From Eubacteriaceae bacterium (GTDB lineage Bacteria > Bacillota > Clostridia > Peptostreptococcales > Anaerovoracaceae): DNA of 64,000 nucleotides. This document shows positions 1 to 8,274 of the stretch, piece by piece. A program made the translations under genes and the position numbers. Each line of letters opens with the position of its first letter. The stretch's first letter is position 1. A model generated the notes under the pieces. The model saw nothing but the letters and a program-made list of their open reading frames with translations, did not search any database and was not told where the DNA came from. The stretch spans positions 310,001 through 374,000 of the forward strand of contig CABIXY010000001.1 in assembly GCA_902362805.1 (NCBI GenBank). The letters are read 5' to 3'.

Positions 1-1
1 T

Positions 2-1495
2 TTTGATGTACCAGCGCCGCAGCTGATTGAAAACATCACTACCCAGGTGAAGGATATCGAGATTCGCAAGACCAAAGGCGTCTGCAAAAATCTGTCTATT
101 AAACTGGCTTGGAACATGATGCAGGAACACGACATCTACACGATTCCGGTAGTTTCAGAGGGTGCCGTTCTGGAGGGACTGATTACCGTGGGTGATATCG
201 CCAAGTCTTATATGAACGTTTACGACAGCGATATCTTGTCTAAGGCCAATACGCAGTATTCCAATATTATTGACACCTTGAAGGGGAGTACCGTGGTCGG
301 CGATGGCACGAAATTTTTTCATCAAGGGAAAGTTCTGATTGCGGCGGCCAATCCTGACATGATGGAGAGTTTTATAGAGAAGGGAGATCTGGTGATTTTG
401 GGGAATCGTTACGAATCCCAGCTCTGCGCCATAGAAATGGAGGCGGCCTGTATCATCGTATGTGAGGGCGCGCCCGTTTCCCTTACCATCAGAAAACTGG
501 CGCAGGCGAGAGGCTGCACCATTATATCGACGCCTTATGACGCTTTTACCGTCGCTCGTCTCATCAATCAAAGTATTCCAGTGGAGTTTTTCATGCGCAC
601 AGAGCACTTGATCGCTTTCGAGGATACGGATTATATCGATGAGGTCAAGGACGTTATGGCCAGTAAAAGGCATCGGGATTTTCCAATCATCGATGAAGAT
701 GGAAAGTATATGGGGATGATTTCTCGGCGGAATCTGCTGGGAGCTAAGGGAAAACCAGTTATTTTGGTAGACCACAATGAAAAAAATCAGACGGTGGAAG
801 GCATTGAACACGCAGAAATCAAAGAAATCATCGATCATCACCGCATTGGAGCAGTGGAGACCATTTCACCGGTCTTTTTCCGCAATCAGCCGCTGGGCTG
901 TACTTCGACCATCATTTATCAGATGTATCACGAAATGAACATCGAAATAGATAGACTGACAGCAGGGCTTTTGTGCAGCGCAATCATATCAGATACTTTA
1001 CTATTCCGCTCTCCGACCTGCACTGAAATTGACAGACAGGCGGCAATGGACCTGGCAGGCATAGCTGGGATAGATCCGGAGGAGTTTGCGGAAGATATGT
1101 TTGCTGCGGGCAGCAATTTAAAAGGCAAATCAATAGAAGAAATTTTTTATCAAGATTTTAAACGCTTCACAGCGGGAAATGTCTCCTTTGGCGTTGGTCA
1201 GCTGATTGCTACGAACCGCAGTGAACTAGAAGCACTGCAGGAGGATATGGTGCCTTTTATGGAAAAAGCCCGGGAGCGTCACGAAATGGACATGATGTTC
1301 TTCATGCTGACTAACATTTTGACAGAGACCACAGGACTGATTTGCGCCGGCAGCGGTGCTAGACAGCTTATTCTGGACGTCTTTGGCGGAGAATATGATG
1401 AAACCTATGAGAGTGAACACATCATCAGATTAACAGGAATGGTTTCCAGAAAGAAGCAGCTGATTCCGAAAATCATCATGGCTTTGGGCGAATAA
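2..1495 (+). CDS. Mn-dependent inorganic pyrophosphatase with CBS and DRTGG domains (5' end outside window)
   Basis: Cytosolic family II pyrophosphatase that hydrolyses PPi to phosphate using Mn2+; the CBS-containing subfamily is controlled by adenine nucleotides. The frame is open to the left edge, so the first GTG in frame (position 47) is not the true start: roughly 60-70 N-terminal residues, including the first metal-binding motifs of the DHH domain, are missing. Visible in order are CBS 1, a DRTGG-like region, CBS 2, the family motif IIDHHRIG near 825-850, and the DHHA2 domain ending in SRKKQ near 1450, the substrate-binding signature of the family. The domain order (DHH split by CBS-DRTGG-CBS) matches clostridial CBS-PPases. 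A terminator follows directly, so it ends its transcription unit. Sure of the family; allosteric behaviour is known of relatives only. Confidence 0.93.
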   Translation, partial: FDVPAPQLIENITTQVKDIEIRKTKGVCKNLSIKLAWNMMQEHDIYTIPVVSEGAVLEGLITVGDIAKSYMNVYDSDILSKANTQYSNIIDTLKGSTVVGDGTKFFHQGKVLIAAANPDMMESFIEKGDLVILGNRYESQLCAIEMEAACIIVCEGAPVSLTIRKLAQARGCTIISTPYDAFTVARLINQSIPVEFFMRTEHLIAFEDTDYIDEVKDVMASKRHRDFPIIDEDGKYMGMISRRNLLGAKGKPVILVDHNEKNQTVEGIEHAEIKEIIDHHRIGAVETISPVFFRNQPLGCTSTIIYQMYHEMNIEIDRLTAGLLCSAIISDTLLFRSPTCTEIDRQAAMDLAGIAGIDPEEFAEDMFAAGSNLKGKSIEEIFYQDFKRFTAGNVSFGVGQLIATNRSELEALQEDMVPFMEKARERHEMDMMFFMLTNILTETTGLICAGSGARQLILDVFGGEYDETYESEHIIRLTGMVSRKKQLIPKIIMALGE

Positions 1496-1511
1496 AATCG
1501 CCCATTTTTTT
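1485..1511 (+). terminator. Intrinsic terminator of the pyrophosphatase gene
   Basis: Perfect 7-bp stem TGGGCGA/TCGCCCA with a 6-nt loop followed by seven T. The stem overlaps the last codons and the stop codon of the pyrophosphatase gene, so stem formation starts inside the coding region. Confidence 0.85.
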
Positions 1512-1580
1512 GTTATTCCCAACAAGCGGCGTTCTTTTTTACAAACTGCTGGAACGTCTGCGGCTTCTTTCCCATACGAT

Positions 1581-1612
1581 GCGTTCCTTGCCAGCCATAG
1601 GCTGGGGAACGC
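1581..1612. repeat. Bulged palindromic element between convergent genes
   Basis: A 7-bp outer stem (GCGTTCC/GGAACGC), a 3-nt bulge on one side only, a 6-bp inner stem (CCAGCC/GGCTGG) and a 3-nt loop. An 8-bp inverted repeat ATTCTGTC/GACAGAAT (1621-1628 and 1653-1660) follows across the end of the oxidoreductase gene. The same bulged architecture recurs near 19974-20002. No T-run follows, so it is not a standard terminator. Could be a dispersed palindromic unit or an RNA-processing structure. Confidence 0.5.
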
Positions 1613-1626
1613 CAGCATAAATTCTG

Positions 1627-2463
1627 TCACGCAAATCGCCTGCGGCTCTTTGGACAGAATGTCATGACTTGTTCAAAGGCAGTCGTTACTTTTTTTGCTG
1701 CTCCAAAACGTGTCATCATATAGAGCATTCCCATGACAGTGCAGTATTCTTTTTCCATCCCCCTGACATTCATCCAGTATTTTTTTGCAAAGGCAGGATT
1801 AGGATTGGTATATATAATTTCTCGGCCTAATTCCTCGGACAGGATTCTTGCAACTTGCCAATAATCAATGGCGGCGGGACCTGTTATGGAATACCCTCTA
1901 TTTTGGTGTAACTCTGGTTCGCTCAATACTTTGGCCGTGATTTCGCCGATGTCCTCCGCATCAACAAAGCTGGTCAAGGCGTTCTTAACTGGCACCACAA
2001 TTCTGTTAAAGTGTTTGATTTCAAAGGCGTGAACGCCGCTGATGTTTTGCATGAAAAAACTAGGACGGATGTGACAAAATGGCAGACCTGCCTGTTCAAT
2101 GTATTTTTCGATTTTGTGGTGAGGAGGAACCGGATTTTTTTCCACCCCGAGCAGAGATAAGAAGCTGACAAGCCGTATGCCGCCTTGCTCTTTCAGCGCA
2201 TCTACAAAAGGTTTCAAATCTTCAGGCTTCCCTAAATGCGGGGGACGCATGATAAATACTCTGTCGACGTTTTCCAGAGCGGTCTTAAACGTAGAAGGAT
2301 CAGTGAAATCAAAGTAAGCGACTTTTGCGGCGCTGCCAAACATCTCCGCCAATGTCTCTGTATGAGTTCCAGCCACGGTAATTTCCTGTCCATTTTTGTG
2401 CGCATATTGTGCAACATACCTTCCGACATTGCCAGACGCACCTGTAATTAAAATTCTACTCAT
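1627..2463 (-). CDS. NmrA-like NAD(P)-binding oxidoreductase
   Basis: Atypical short-chain dehydrogenase of the NmrA/azoreductase-like group, 278 residues. The N-terminus MSRILITGASGNVG carries the glycine-rich dinucleotide motif GASGNVG of a Rossmann fold. The start at 2463 was chosen because GGAGG lies 8 nt upstream; it overlaps the end of the MarR gene by 8 nt, so the two are probably translationally coupled. Cytosolic, no signal peptide. Pairing with a MarR regulator suggests a stress- or ligand-induced reductase or an NAD(P)H sensor; the substrate is unknown. The C-terminal codons lie inside an inverted repeat, so the exact end may have been altered by insertion of that element. Confidence 0.8.
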   Translation of the reverse strand: MSRILITGASGNVGRYVAQYAHKNGQEITVAGTHTETLAEMFGSAAKVAYFDFTDPSTFKTALENVDRVFIMRPPHLGKPEDLKPFVDALKEQGGIRLVSFLSLLGVEKNPVPPHHKIEKYIEQAGLPFCHIRPSFFMQNISGVHAFEIKHFNRIVVPVKNALTSFVDAEDIGEITAKVLSEPELHQNRGYSITGPAAIDYWQVARILSEELGREIIYTNPNPAFAKKYWMNVRGMEKEYCTVMGMLYMMTRFGAAKKVTTAFEQVMTFCPKSRRRFA

Positions 2464-2884
2464 CGCTTTTTTCCTCCAATAAGATTTCATTTGCTGCCGT
2501 GAGCAGGCAGATGAGCTCATCAAATTTCTCTTTCCCTAGTTTTGCTTCCAGTAAAGACATTGTCTTAAAGTAATCTTTGTAGGTGTCTTCTACTAAACGG
2601 ACTGCTTTCGCAGTGGGGATCAGTTCATAGCTGCGCCTGTCTGTTTCCAATTGTCTTTTCTCAATGTACCCGTTGGACAACAGGGACGTAACCATATTCG
2701 TTGCCATCGCTTTTGTAACCTTGAAAAAACGGGCTGCTGCATTCGGGGTTTTCATTTCATCTGTTTTTACAAGATAAATCAGCATGCCCATTTCACTAGA
2801 GCGGATTGGTAATTCTCGCGGTCTATTGAGATTGAGTCTGCAAAAGAGAGATACCTGCTTTGATGATTCGATCATTCTATCCAT
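2456..2884 (-). CDS. MarR family transcriptional regulator
   Basis: Winged-helix MarR-type DNA-binding protein of 142 residues, expected to act as a dimer. The core runs from about residue 35 (SSEMGMLIYLV) through the recognition helix region (AARFFKVTKAMATNMV) and the wing (YIEKRQLETDRRSY). The start at 2884 was chosen for AGGAG about 8 nt upstream; an upstream ATG at 2941 would place the start inside the promoter and is rejected. It is first in a two-gene unit with the NmrA-like oxidoreductase. Palindromes inside its promoter suggest autorepression. The ligand is not deducible. Confidence 0.85.
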   Translation of the reverse strand: MDRMIESSKQVSLFCRLNLNRPRELPIRSSEMGMLIYLVKTDEMKTPNAAARFFKVTKAMATNMVTSLLSNGYIEKRQLETDRRSYELIPTAKAVRLVEDTYKDYFKTMSLLEAKLGKEKFDELICLLTAANEILLEEKSDE

Positions 2885-2918
2885 GATAGGACTCCTATTC
2901 TTAATTAGTAAAGTAGAT

Positions 2919-2958
2919 GTACTATTTATATGATAGTACACTTGATGTACTTTGTCAA
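2919..2958 (-). promoter_or_regulatory. MarR operon promoter with two overlapping palindromes
   Basis: On the minus strand TTGACA (2953-2958), a 17-nt spacer and TATCAT (2930-2935). The spacer is filled by the palindrome GTACA-5-TGTAC (2936-2950) and the -10 box by GTACTAT-7-ATAGTAC (2919-2939). GATGTACT also occurs twice as a direct repeat 28 nt apart. This is the arrangement expected of a MarR-type operator for autorepression; binding is inferred. Confidence 0.7.
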
Positions 2959-3013
2959 TGGACTGATAAATTATAAAAGTTATGATGATTTAAGGATTTT
3001 TTAATAATTCACT

Positions 3014-3022
3014 TGTTATACT
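3014..3022 (+). promoter_or_regulatory. Extended -10 promoter of the ABC/two-component operon
   Basis: TGTTATACT gives an extended -10 (TGn) with TATACT at 3017-3022, 36 nt before the permease start. No good -35 is seen at the expected distance, consistent with activator dependence, possibly on the response regulator encoded in the same operon. Confidence 0.45.
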
Positions 3023-3058
3023 GAACGCACAATCGGAAACGAGGAAAGGATTTACATT

Positions 3059-5440
3059 ATGTTAGGTAATATATTAAAGAAAGACCTGAAGAAGAGGAAA
3101 GGCGTCAACCTGATCCTGTTCTTATTTATCACGATTGCCACGGTATTTTTGGCCAGCAGTGTCAACAACATTCTGGTAGTGGCGCCAGCGGTGGATTATT
3201 ATATGGACTATGCTAATGTGCCAGACGTCTATTTCAACATCGTTGGCACGGAGGAGGAAGAGCAGGTTGACAGCTGGCTTCAGAGCGGCAAAGGAGACCT
3301 CAGAAAATATGGGAAAAGTACCATGATGACCATGGGAGATAAAGACGTTTCTTGCGAGATAGATGGGCGGCGCAAATCGTTCCGTACGGGTGGCTCAGAT
3401 ATTTATCTGGGATCTGTCACAGAAAAATACTGCAAGGTCTTTGATCAGGATGGAAACCCATTGAACCTTGGAAAAGGTGAGATTGCAATGACGAAAGCAG
3501 CTCTGGACAGGAACAAACTGGAGATCGGGGATACTCTGACGCTTCGGGCAGGGACCATAGAAAAGAATTTCGTCGTCAAAGAGACCATCAAGGACGCGGC
3601 TTTTGGCAACGATATGGTGGGAATGATCCGACTGGTCGTTAATCAAAAGGATTTAGATGAACTATCTGGCAGCAATGAGGCGGCGGCCTTCATTCGCTAT
3701 GACGTGGAGACCGATAATGCGGAAGAATTTGTAGAGCAGCTGAATCAGCTCAGTTTTAATACCATGACCAACGCAGTGACGAAAGATACCTACAAAATGA
3801 TCTACTCCTTTGATATGTTGATGGCGGCGCTTTTGATTCTCATCGGAATCTGCCTGATCCTCATTGCACTGTTAGTGCTGCGATTTACACTGGTATTCAC
3901 CATGGAAGAGGATTATCGGGAAATCGGCATCATGAAGGCCACAGGTTTTCGAGATTTTCAGATTAAAAAAATCTATTTGGCTAAATATCTGACTCTGGTC
4001 ACTTCTGGTTCACTGATCGGCCTTATCATCAGTGTTCCAGTCAGCAGGACGATGATTCAATCTGTCAGCGTCAATATGATTATGGAAGACAGTAAAGCGA
4101 ATCTATGGGTGAACTTTATCTGTACTGCACTGGTGATTGTGCTGGTCATGGCCTTTTGTTACTTCTGCACGAAAAAGTTGAATAAAGTCTCTGCTATTAC
4201 TGCCATCAGAGGGGGGCAGACCGGAGAGCGATACAAACGCCGGGCGGGATTGCGCCTGCACAGCCGCGGTAAAATAGGGGTACCGGTTTTCTTGGGAATG
4301 AACGACATGGTCAGCCATGTGAGGCGGTATCTGGTATTGATGATCACTTTCTGTATCAGCTTTATATTAATCACCATTCCGCTGAACACCTTGAACACTA
4401 TGCAGAGTGAAGAAATGGCATTGAAATTTGCCTTGAACCCCGAAGCGGCTGCTTATGTCCGCAAAATTGAGGCCAAAGGGGAGGAGCGGTATGAGAAAGA
4501 AGATGACGTACAGCGTGGCATGGCTCGCGTAGAGGAGGAGCTGAAAGAGAAAGGGTATGATGCGCAGCTTTCGGCAGTAGTCTTTTACTTCTTAAAATTT
4601 GGTTCACAGGGCAAAAAGGCGGACAGCAATTTGATGACATTGCAGATTGTAGGATCTGAAAATGATTTTCTGACCTATGACGAGGGCAGTGCGCCAAAGT
4701 TGTCCAATGAAATTGCTGTTTCTAAGAAAATGTCGGAGAAAAACGGCTGGAATATTGGAGATACCATTGAAACCAGTCTGCACGATGGAAAGCACAGCTT
4801 CATCATCACTGGATTATATACAGATTATATGCAGGTGGGAGAGAGCGCCAGAATGAATCCTGCCTTTGACCTCGGCAAAGAAATGTTGGCGGATTACTGG
4901 AACATCGCCGTACATGCGAAAACAGACTTGAGTCAAAAGGAGTTAGCGGCAGAGCTGAAAAAGGACCTGCCGGCTTATGAGTGGAACAGCGCGCAGGATG
5001 TCATAGATCGCAATGTGGGCGGCATACAGAAAACACTGCAGTCCATGAAAATCCCGATGACAATTTTACTCTGTGCTGTCATCATGCTCATCACTTTATT
5101 AATGGAAAAACTCTTTATTGTCCGTGAAAAAGGGGAGATCGCCATGCTCAAGAGTGTGGGCTTCAGTGACCGCAGTATTGGTTTCTGGCAGGTGGTCCGC
5201 ATGGTCAGTGTTGCCGTCTGCTCTATGATTGCCGCCGTGCCGCTGTCCCTTCTCAGCAATCAATTTGTGTTGAAACCGATTTTTGCAATCATGGGCGCTG
5301 AAGTGAAAATTCAGGTTGTCCCATGGCAGGTATACGGCGTTTATCCGTTGGTTCTGCTGCTGGGTATCATCGCAGCCACTGTCATCGCGGCTAGAAGTGT
5401 GAAACGAATTAACATACAGGAATTAAACAATCTGGAATAA
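3059..5440 (+). CDS. FtsX-type ABC transporter permease
   Basis: Integral membrane permease of 793 residues with two FtsX/MacB-type modules. A first membrane helix at about residues 17-37 is followed by a roughly 200-residue extracytoplasmic region, then three helices (about 255-375); a fourth helix near 415-440 opens a second large external region, and three helices close the protein (about 665-785). This duplicated layout is typical of permeases exporting or sensing peptide antibiotics and lipids rather than sugar-type ABC systems. It precedes its ATPase by 20 nt and a response regulator and kinase follow, so the complex is likely regulated by, or part of the sensing of, that two-component pair. 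The substrate is unknown; cell-envelope-active peptides are the usual guess. Confidence 0.85.
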   Translation: MLGNILKKDLKKRKGVNLILFLFITIATVFLASSVNNILVVAPAVDYYMDYANVPDVYFNIVGTEEEEQVDSWLQSGKGDLRKYGKSTMMTMGDKDVSCEIDGRRKSFRTGGSDIYLGSVTEKYCKVFDQDGNPLNLGKGEIAMTKAALDRNKLEIGDTLTLRAGTIEKNFVVKETIKDAAFGNDMVGMIRLVVNQKDLDELSGSNEAAAFIRYDVETDNAEEFVEQLNQLSFNTMTNAVTKDTYKMIYSFDMLMAALLILIGICLILIALLVLRFTLVFTMEEDYREIGIMKATGFRDFQIKKIYLAKYLTLVTSGSLIGLIISVPVSRTMIQSVSVNMIMEDSKANLWVNFICTALVIVLVMAFCYFCTKKLNKVSAITAIRGGQTGERYKRRAGLRLHSRGKIGVPVFLGMNDMVSHVRRYLVLMITFCISFILITIPLNTLNTMQSEEMALKFALNPEAAAYVRKIEAKGEERYEKEDDVQRGMARVEEELKEKGYDAQLSAVVFYFLKFGSQGKKADSNLMTLQIVGSENDFLTYDEGSAPKLSNEIAVSKKMSEKNGWNIGDTIETSLHDGKHSFIITGLYTDYMQVGESARMNPAFDLGKEMLADYWNIAVHAKTDLSQKELAAELKKDLPAYEWNSAQDVIDRNVGGIQKTLQSMKIPMTILLCAVIMLITLLMEKLFIVREKGEIAMLKSVGFSDRSIGFWQVVRMVSVAVCSMIAAVPLSLLSNQFVLKPIFAIMGAEVKIQVVPWQVYGVYPLVLLLGIIAATVIAARSVKRINIQELNNLE

Positions 5441-5460
5441 AAGAATGGAAAGGAAATGTT

Positions 5461-6231
5461 ATGGGAACTTTAAAGGTATCAAATTTATGTAAGACCTATA
5501 TTGTAAATAAACGCCAGAACAACGTACTGCGAAATGTGAATCTGGAGATCAGTGCTGGTGAAATGGTGGCTATTATGGGGCCTTCCGGTTCAGGAAAGAC
5601 TACCCTTCTCTATACTGTCAGCGGCATGGACGATGCGACAGCAGGAAAAGTGGATTTTTATGGCAGAGATTTGACATCATTAAAAGGAGATGATATGAGC
5701 AAGCTTCGCTTGACGGAGATGGGCTTTGTATTCCAGCAGATGTATATGCTGAAAAATCTGTCCGTTTATGATAATATAATTATACCAGCATATCAGTCGC
5801 CGGAGGGAAAGACGAAGGAAGGCAGAAGGGCTATCAATGAACGGGCGAAGCTTTTGATGCAGAAGCTTTCCATCAGCGAGGTGGCTGATAACGATATCAA
5901 TGAGGTATCAGGCGGGCAGCTGCAGCGGGCGTGTATCTGCCGCAGCATGATTAATCACCCGAAAATCATCTTTGCAGATGAGCCTACGGGTGCTCTGAAT
6001 AAACAGAACTCTATAGAAGTGATGGAAGAATTGAATCACATCAATGAAGAGGGCACCAGCATTTTATTGGTCACACATGATATGAAAGTAGCGTCAAAAT
6101 GCGAACGTGTGCTCTATATTGAGGATGGTGATATCAGAGATGAGTTTGCCCTGGGAAAGTGGAGCAAGATAGAAGGAGATGCAGTCAGAGAGCGTAAACT
6201 CAACGAATGGCTGATCAAATTAGGATGGTAA
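5461..6231 (+). CDS. ABC transporter ATP-binding protein (MacB/BceA type)
   Basis: Cytosolic ATPase of 256 residues that powers the FtsX-type permease encoded just upstream. Walker A is GPSGSGKTT, the signature is SGGQLQRA, Walker B is IIFADEPTGALN and the switch His lies in LLVTHDMKVA. The DEPTG(A/N)L motif and the length fit the LolD/MacB/BceA subfamily. There is a C-terminal extension of about 30 residues rich in charged residues. The response-regulator gene starts 4 nt after its stop, so all four genes are one operon. Confidence 0.92.
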   Translation: MGTLKVSNLCKTYIVNKRQNNVLRNVNLEISAGEMVAIMGPSGSGKTTLLYTVSGMDDATAGKVDFYGRDLTSLKGDDMSKLRLTEMGFVFQQMYMLKNLSVYDNIIIPAYQSPEGKTKEGRRAINERAKLLMQKLSISEVADNDINEVSGGQLQRACICRSMINHPKIIFADEPTGALNKQNSIEVMEELNHINEEGTSILLVTHDMKVASKCERVLYIEDGDIRDEFALGKWSKIEGDAVRERKLNEWLIKLGW

Positions 6232-6235
6232 AAGA

Positions 6236-6916
6236 ATGAAAGACGTTTTACTGGTGGAAGATCATGTGGAACTGGCTGAGTTGATAACAGCATTCCTGAA
6301 AAAGGAAGGCTGCAGCGTGCACCACGTTACAACTGGAGAAGAAGCAATGAACTATTTGCAGGAGCAGCAGGTAAAAGTGCTGCTCCTGGATATCATGCTG
6401 CCGGGAATGGATGGCTTTGCCGTCTGCCGCGCCGTCAGGGAAGAGGGGAATCTGCCGATTTTGATTCTCAGTGCCAGAGGTGAGAAGGCTGACAAACTCA
6501 ACGGCTTTGGCCTAGGGGCGGACGACTATATGGAAAAACCCATCGATCCGGAAATTTTGGCAGTCAAGGTGAAAGCGCTCATTCAACGGACTTATGACAA
6601 AGAGCCGCCGGACAGCCGCCTCGTATCCGGTGGAATTACCATCGATCGGAGCGCCAGGCAGGTCTACTTAGACGATCAGCCGGTGGAACTGAATGTGAAA
6701 GAATATGAGCTGTTGGTTTTGCTGGTGGAAAACGCGGGCAGAACGCTGCACAAGGACTTCCTTTTCAATCAGGTGTGGGGCGCAGACAGCTTCAGCGAAA
6801 ATCAGACCTTGACGGTCCATATCAAAAGACTTCGCACCAAGATTGAGGCTGAGCCGAAAAATCCGCAGAGAATATTGACGGTATGGGGAGTGGGTTATCG
6901 TTATGAAAAAATATAA
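6236..6916 (+). CDS. OmpR/PhoB-family response regulator
   Basis: Receiver domain (about 1-115) followed by a winged-helix Trans_reg_C domain (about 130-226). The phosphoacceptor is Asp52 in LLLDIMLPGMDG, the conserved Lys lies in YMEKPID, and the C-terminal part shows the typical recognition helix SENQTLTVHIKRLRTKIE. It overlaps the downstream kinase by 14 nt and follows the ATPase by 4 nt, which makes it the cognate regulator. Likely targets are its own operon and, speculatively, the fused ABC genes at 20.2 kb, whose upstream region carries phased direct repeats. Confidence 0.93.
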   Translation: MKDVLLVEDHVELAELITAFLKKEGCSVHHVTTGEEAMNYLQEQQVKVLLLDIMLPGMDGFAVCRAVREEGNLPILILSARGEKADKLNGFGLGADDYMEKPIDPEILAVKVKALIQRTYDKEPPDSRLVSGGITIDRSARQVYLDDQPVELNVKEYELLVLLVENAGRTLHKDFLFNQVWGADSFSENQTLTVHIKRLRTKIEAEPKNPQRILTVWGVGYRYEKI

Positions 6917-8171
6917 CCGGCTGCTGGCCTTTTCTGTCATACTATATGTGATACTGGCTGTCTTAGCTGGAGGCATATTTTTAAAGGCCGAAAGGACAAA
7001 CGACAAAGAATATAAGGTTGAAATCAACCGCATCAGAAAGAGCTTATCTGAAGAGAAGAATTTGGATAAGCTTGATTTGCGTGAGTATCGATACATAAAA
7101 AAGGTCGTCTATTTAGAACCAGATGCTTCGGAACAGAGATATGAAGATTTCTTTCAGGAGAAGGGCCGCAATCAGATTGAAATCATGCCCGCCTATAAAG
7201 ACGGCAAAGCGCATGGCTTTCTTCGTTTTGAATATGTATCGTCTAAGGACGATTCCATGAAGGGGTTCTTGCTGATGGAATCTGCTTTAGGCATTTTGTT
7301 TATTTCTAGTCTGGGAGTATTGCTCTATCTGAAATATAAACTCATCGCCCCATTTTATCGGATGAGCGAACTGCCCGGCGAACTGGCTAAAGGGCATTTG
7401 AAGACAGAGATCAAGGAAGAAAAGAGTCGTTTTTTTGGCCGTTTTATCTGGGGTATCAGTCAGCTGCAGGATACGCTGGACGTCACTAGAAAGAGAGAAC
7501 TGGACCTGATGAAACAGAAAAAGCAGCTGCTGCTGTCATTGTCCCATGATATTAAAACACCTTTAAGTACAATCAGCTTATACGCCAAAGCCTTAGAGAA
7601 GGATGTATATCACAGGGAAGAAGAGAAAAAACACGCAGCCCATCAGATTGGAGAAAAGACATTAGAAATTGAAAAATATGTGGAAGAAATCATGAAAGCG
7701 TCTAAAGATGATGTTTTAGATATTCCAATCAATATGGGCGAGTTCTACCTTGCCGACTTGGTAGTAAAGATTTCCGCCACTTATCGGGAGAAATGCGCAT
7801 TGCGGATGGTCGATTTTGAGATAGGTCCTTATGAAAACTTACTGCTTCGCGGTGATATGGACAGGCTGTGGGAGATTCTCGAAAACCTCTTTGAAAATGC
7901 CTTTAAATACGGAGACGGCCGCCGCATTAAAGTGGAGTTTTATGAAGAAGATTATTGTCAGCTCATTCGCGTATTCAACACAGGCGAACCGGTCAGTGAT
8001 AACGATTTTAACCATATCTTTGAGAGCTTCTTTCGCGGGACCAATAGCAGCGGTAAACAGGGAAATGGTCTCGGGCTGTACATCTGCAGGGAAATCATGC
8101 ACAAGATGGACGGCGAAATCTTTGCGCAGAAAGAAGAAGAGGGGATGTCATTTGTTTTGGTTCTGCGGTAA
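6903..8171 (+). CDS. Sensor histidine kinase
   Basis: Membrane kinase of 422 residues: helix 1 at about residues 9-29, an extracytoplasmic sensor of roughly 90 residues, helix 2 near 123-143, a HAMP-like linker, then a HisKA domain with the phosphorylated His215 in LSLSHDIKTPLS and an HATPase domain with N-box ENLFENAFKYG and G-box GNGLGLYI. It is larger than the intramembrane-sensing BceS kinases (about 330 residues) because of the external domain, so it may sense ligand directly rather than only through the permease. It is the last gene of the operon. Confidence 0.92.
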   Translation: MKKYNRLLAFSVILYVILAVLAGGIFLKAERTNDKEYKVEINRIRKSLSEEKNLDKLDLREYRYIKKVVYLEPDASEQRYEDFFQEKGRNQIEIMPAYKDGKAHGFLRFEYVSSKDDSMKGFLLMESALGILFISSLGVLLYLKYKLIAPFYRMSELPGELAKGHLKTEIKEEKSRFFGRFIWGISQLQDTLDVTRKRELDLMKQKKQLLLSLSHDIKTPLSTISLYAKALEKDVYHREEEKKHAAHQIGEKTLEIEKYVEEIMKASKDDVLDIPINMGEFYLADLVVKISATYREKCALRMVDFEIGPYENLLLRGDMDRLWEILENLFENAFKYGDGRRIKVEFYEEDYCQLIRVFNTGEPVSDNDFNHIFESFFRGTNSSGKQGNGLGLYICREIMHKMDGEIFAQKEEEGMSFVLVLR

Positions 8172-8217
8172 ATATTTTGCATCTCTAGGACTGAATATCG
8201 TTCACTTTTTATACATC

Positions 8218-8249
8218 AAAGGGCCACTGCATCATCGCAGCGACCCTTT
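8218..8249. terminator. Hairpin between convergent operons
   Basis: AAAGGG/CCCTTT outer stem and CTGC/GCAG inner stem separated by a 3x3 internal loop, with a 6-nt loop. It lies between the kinase gene and the convergent exported-protein gene. The T-run is short on both strands, so it is a weak bidirectional terminator candidate. Confidence 0.5.
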
Positions 8250-8274
8250 CTGCTATAACATAGGAAATATCGTC

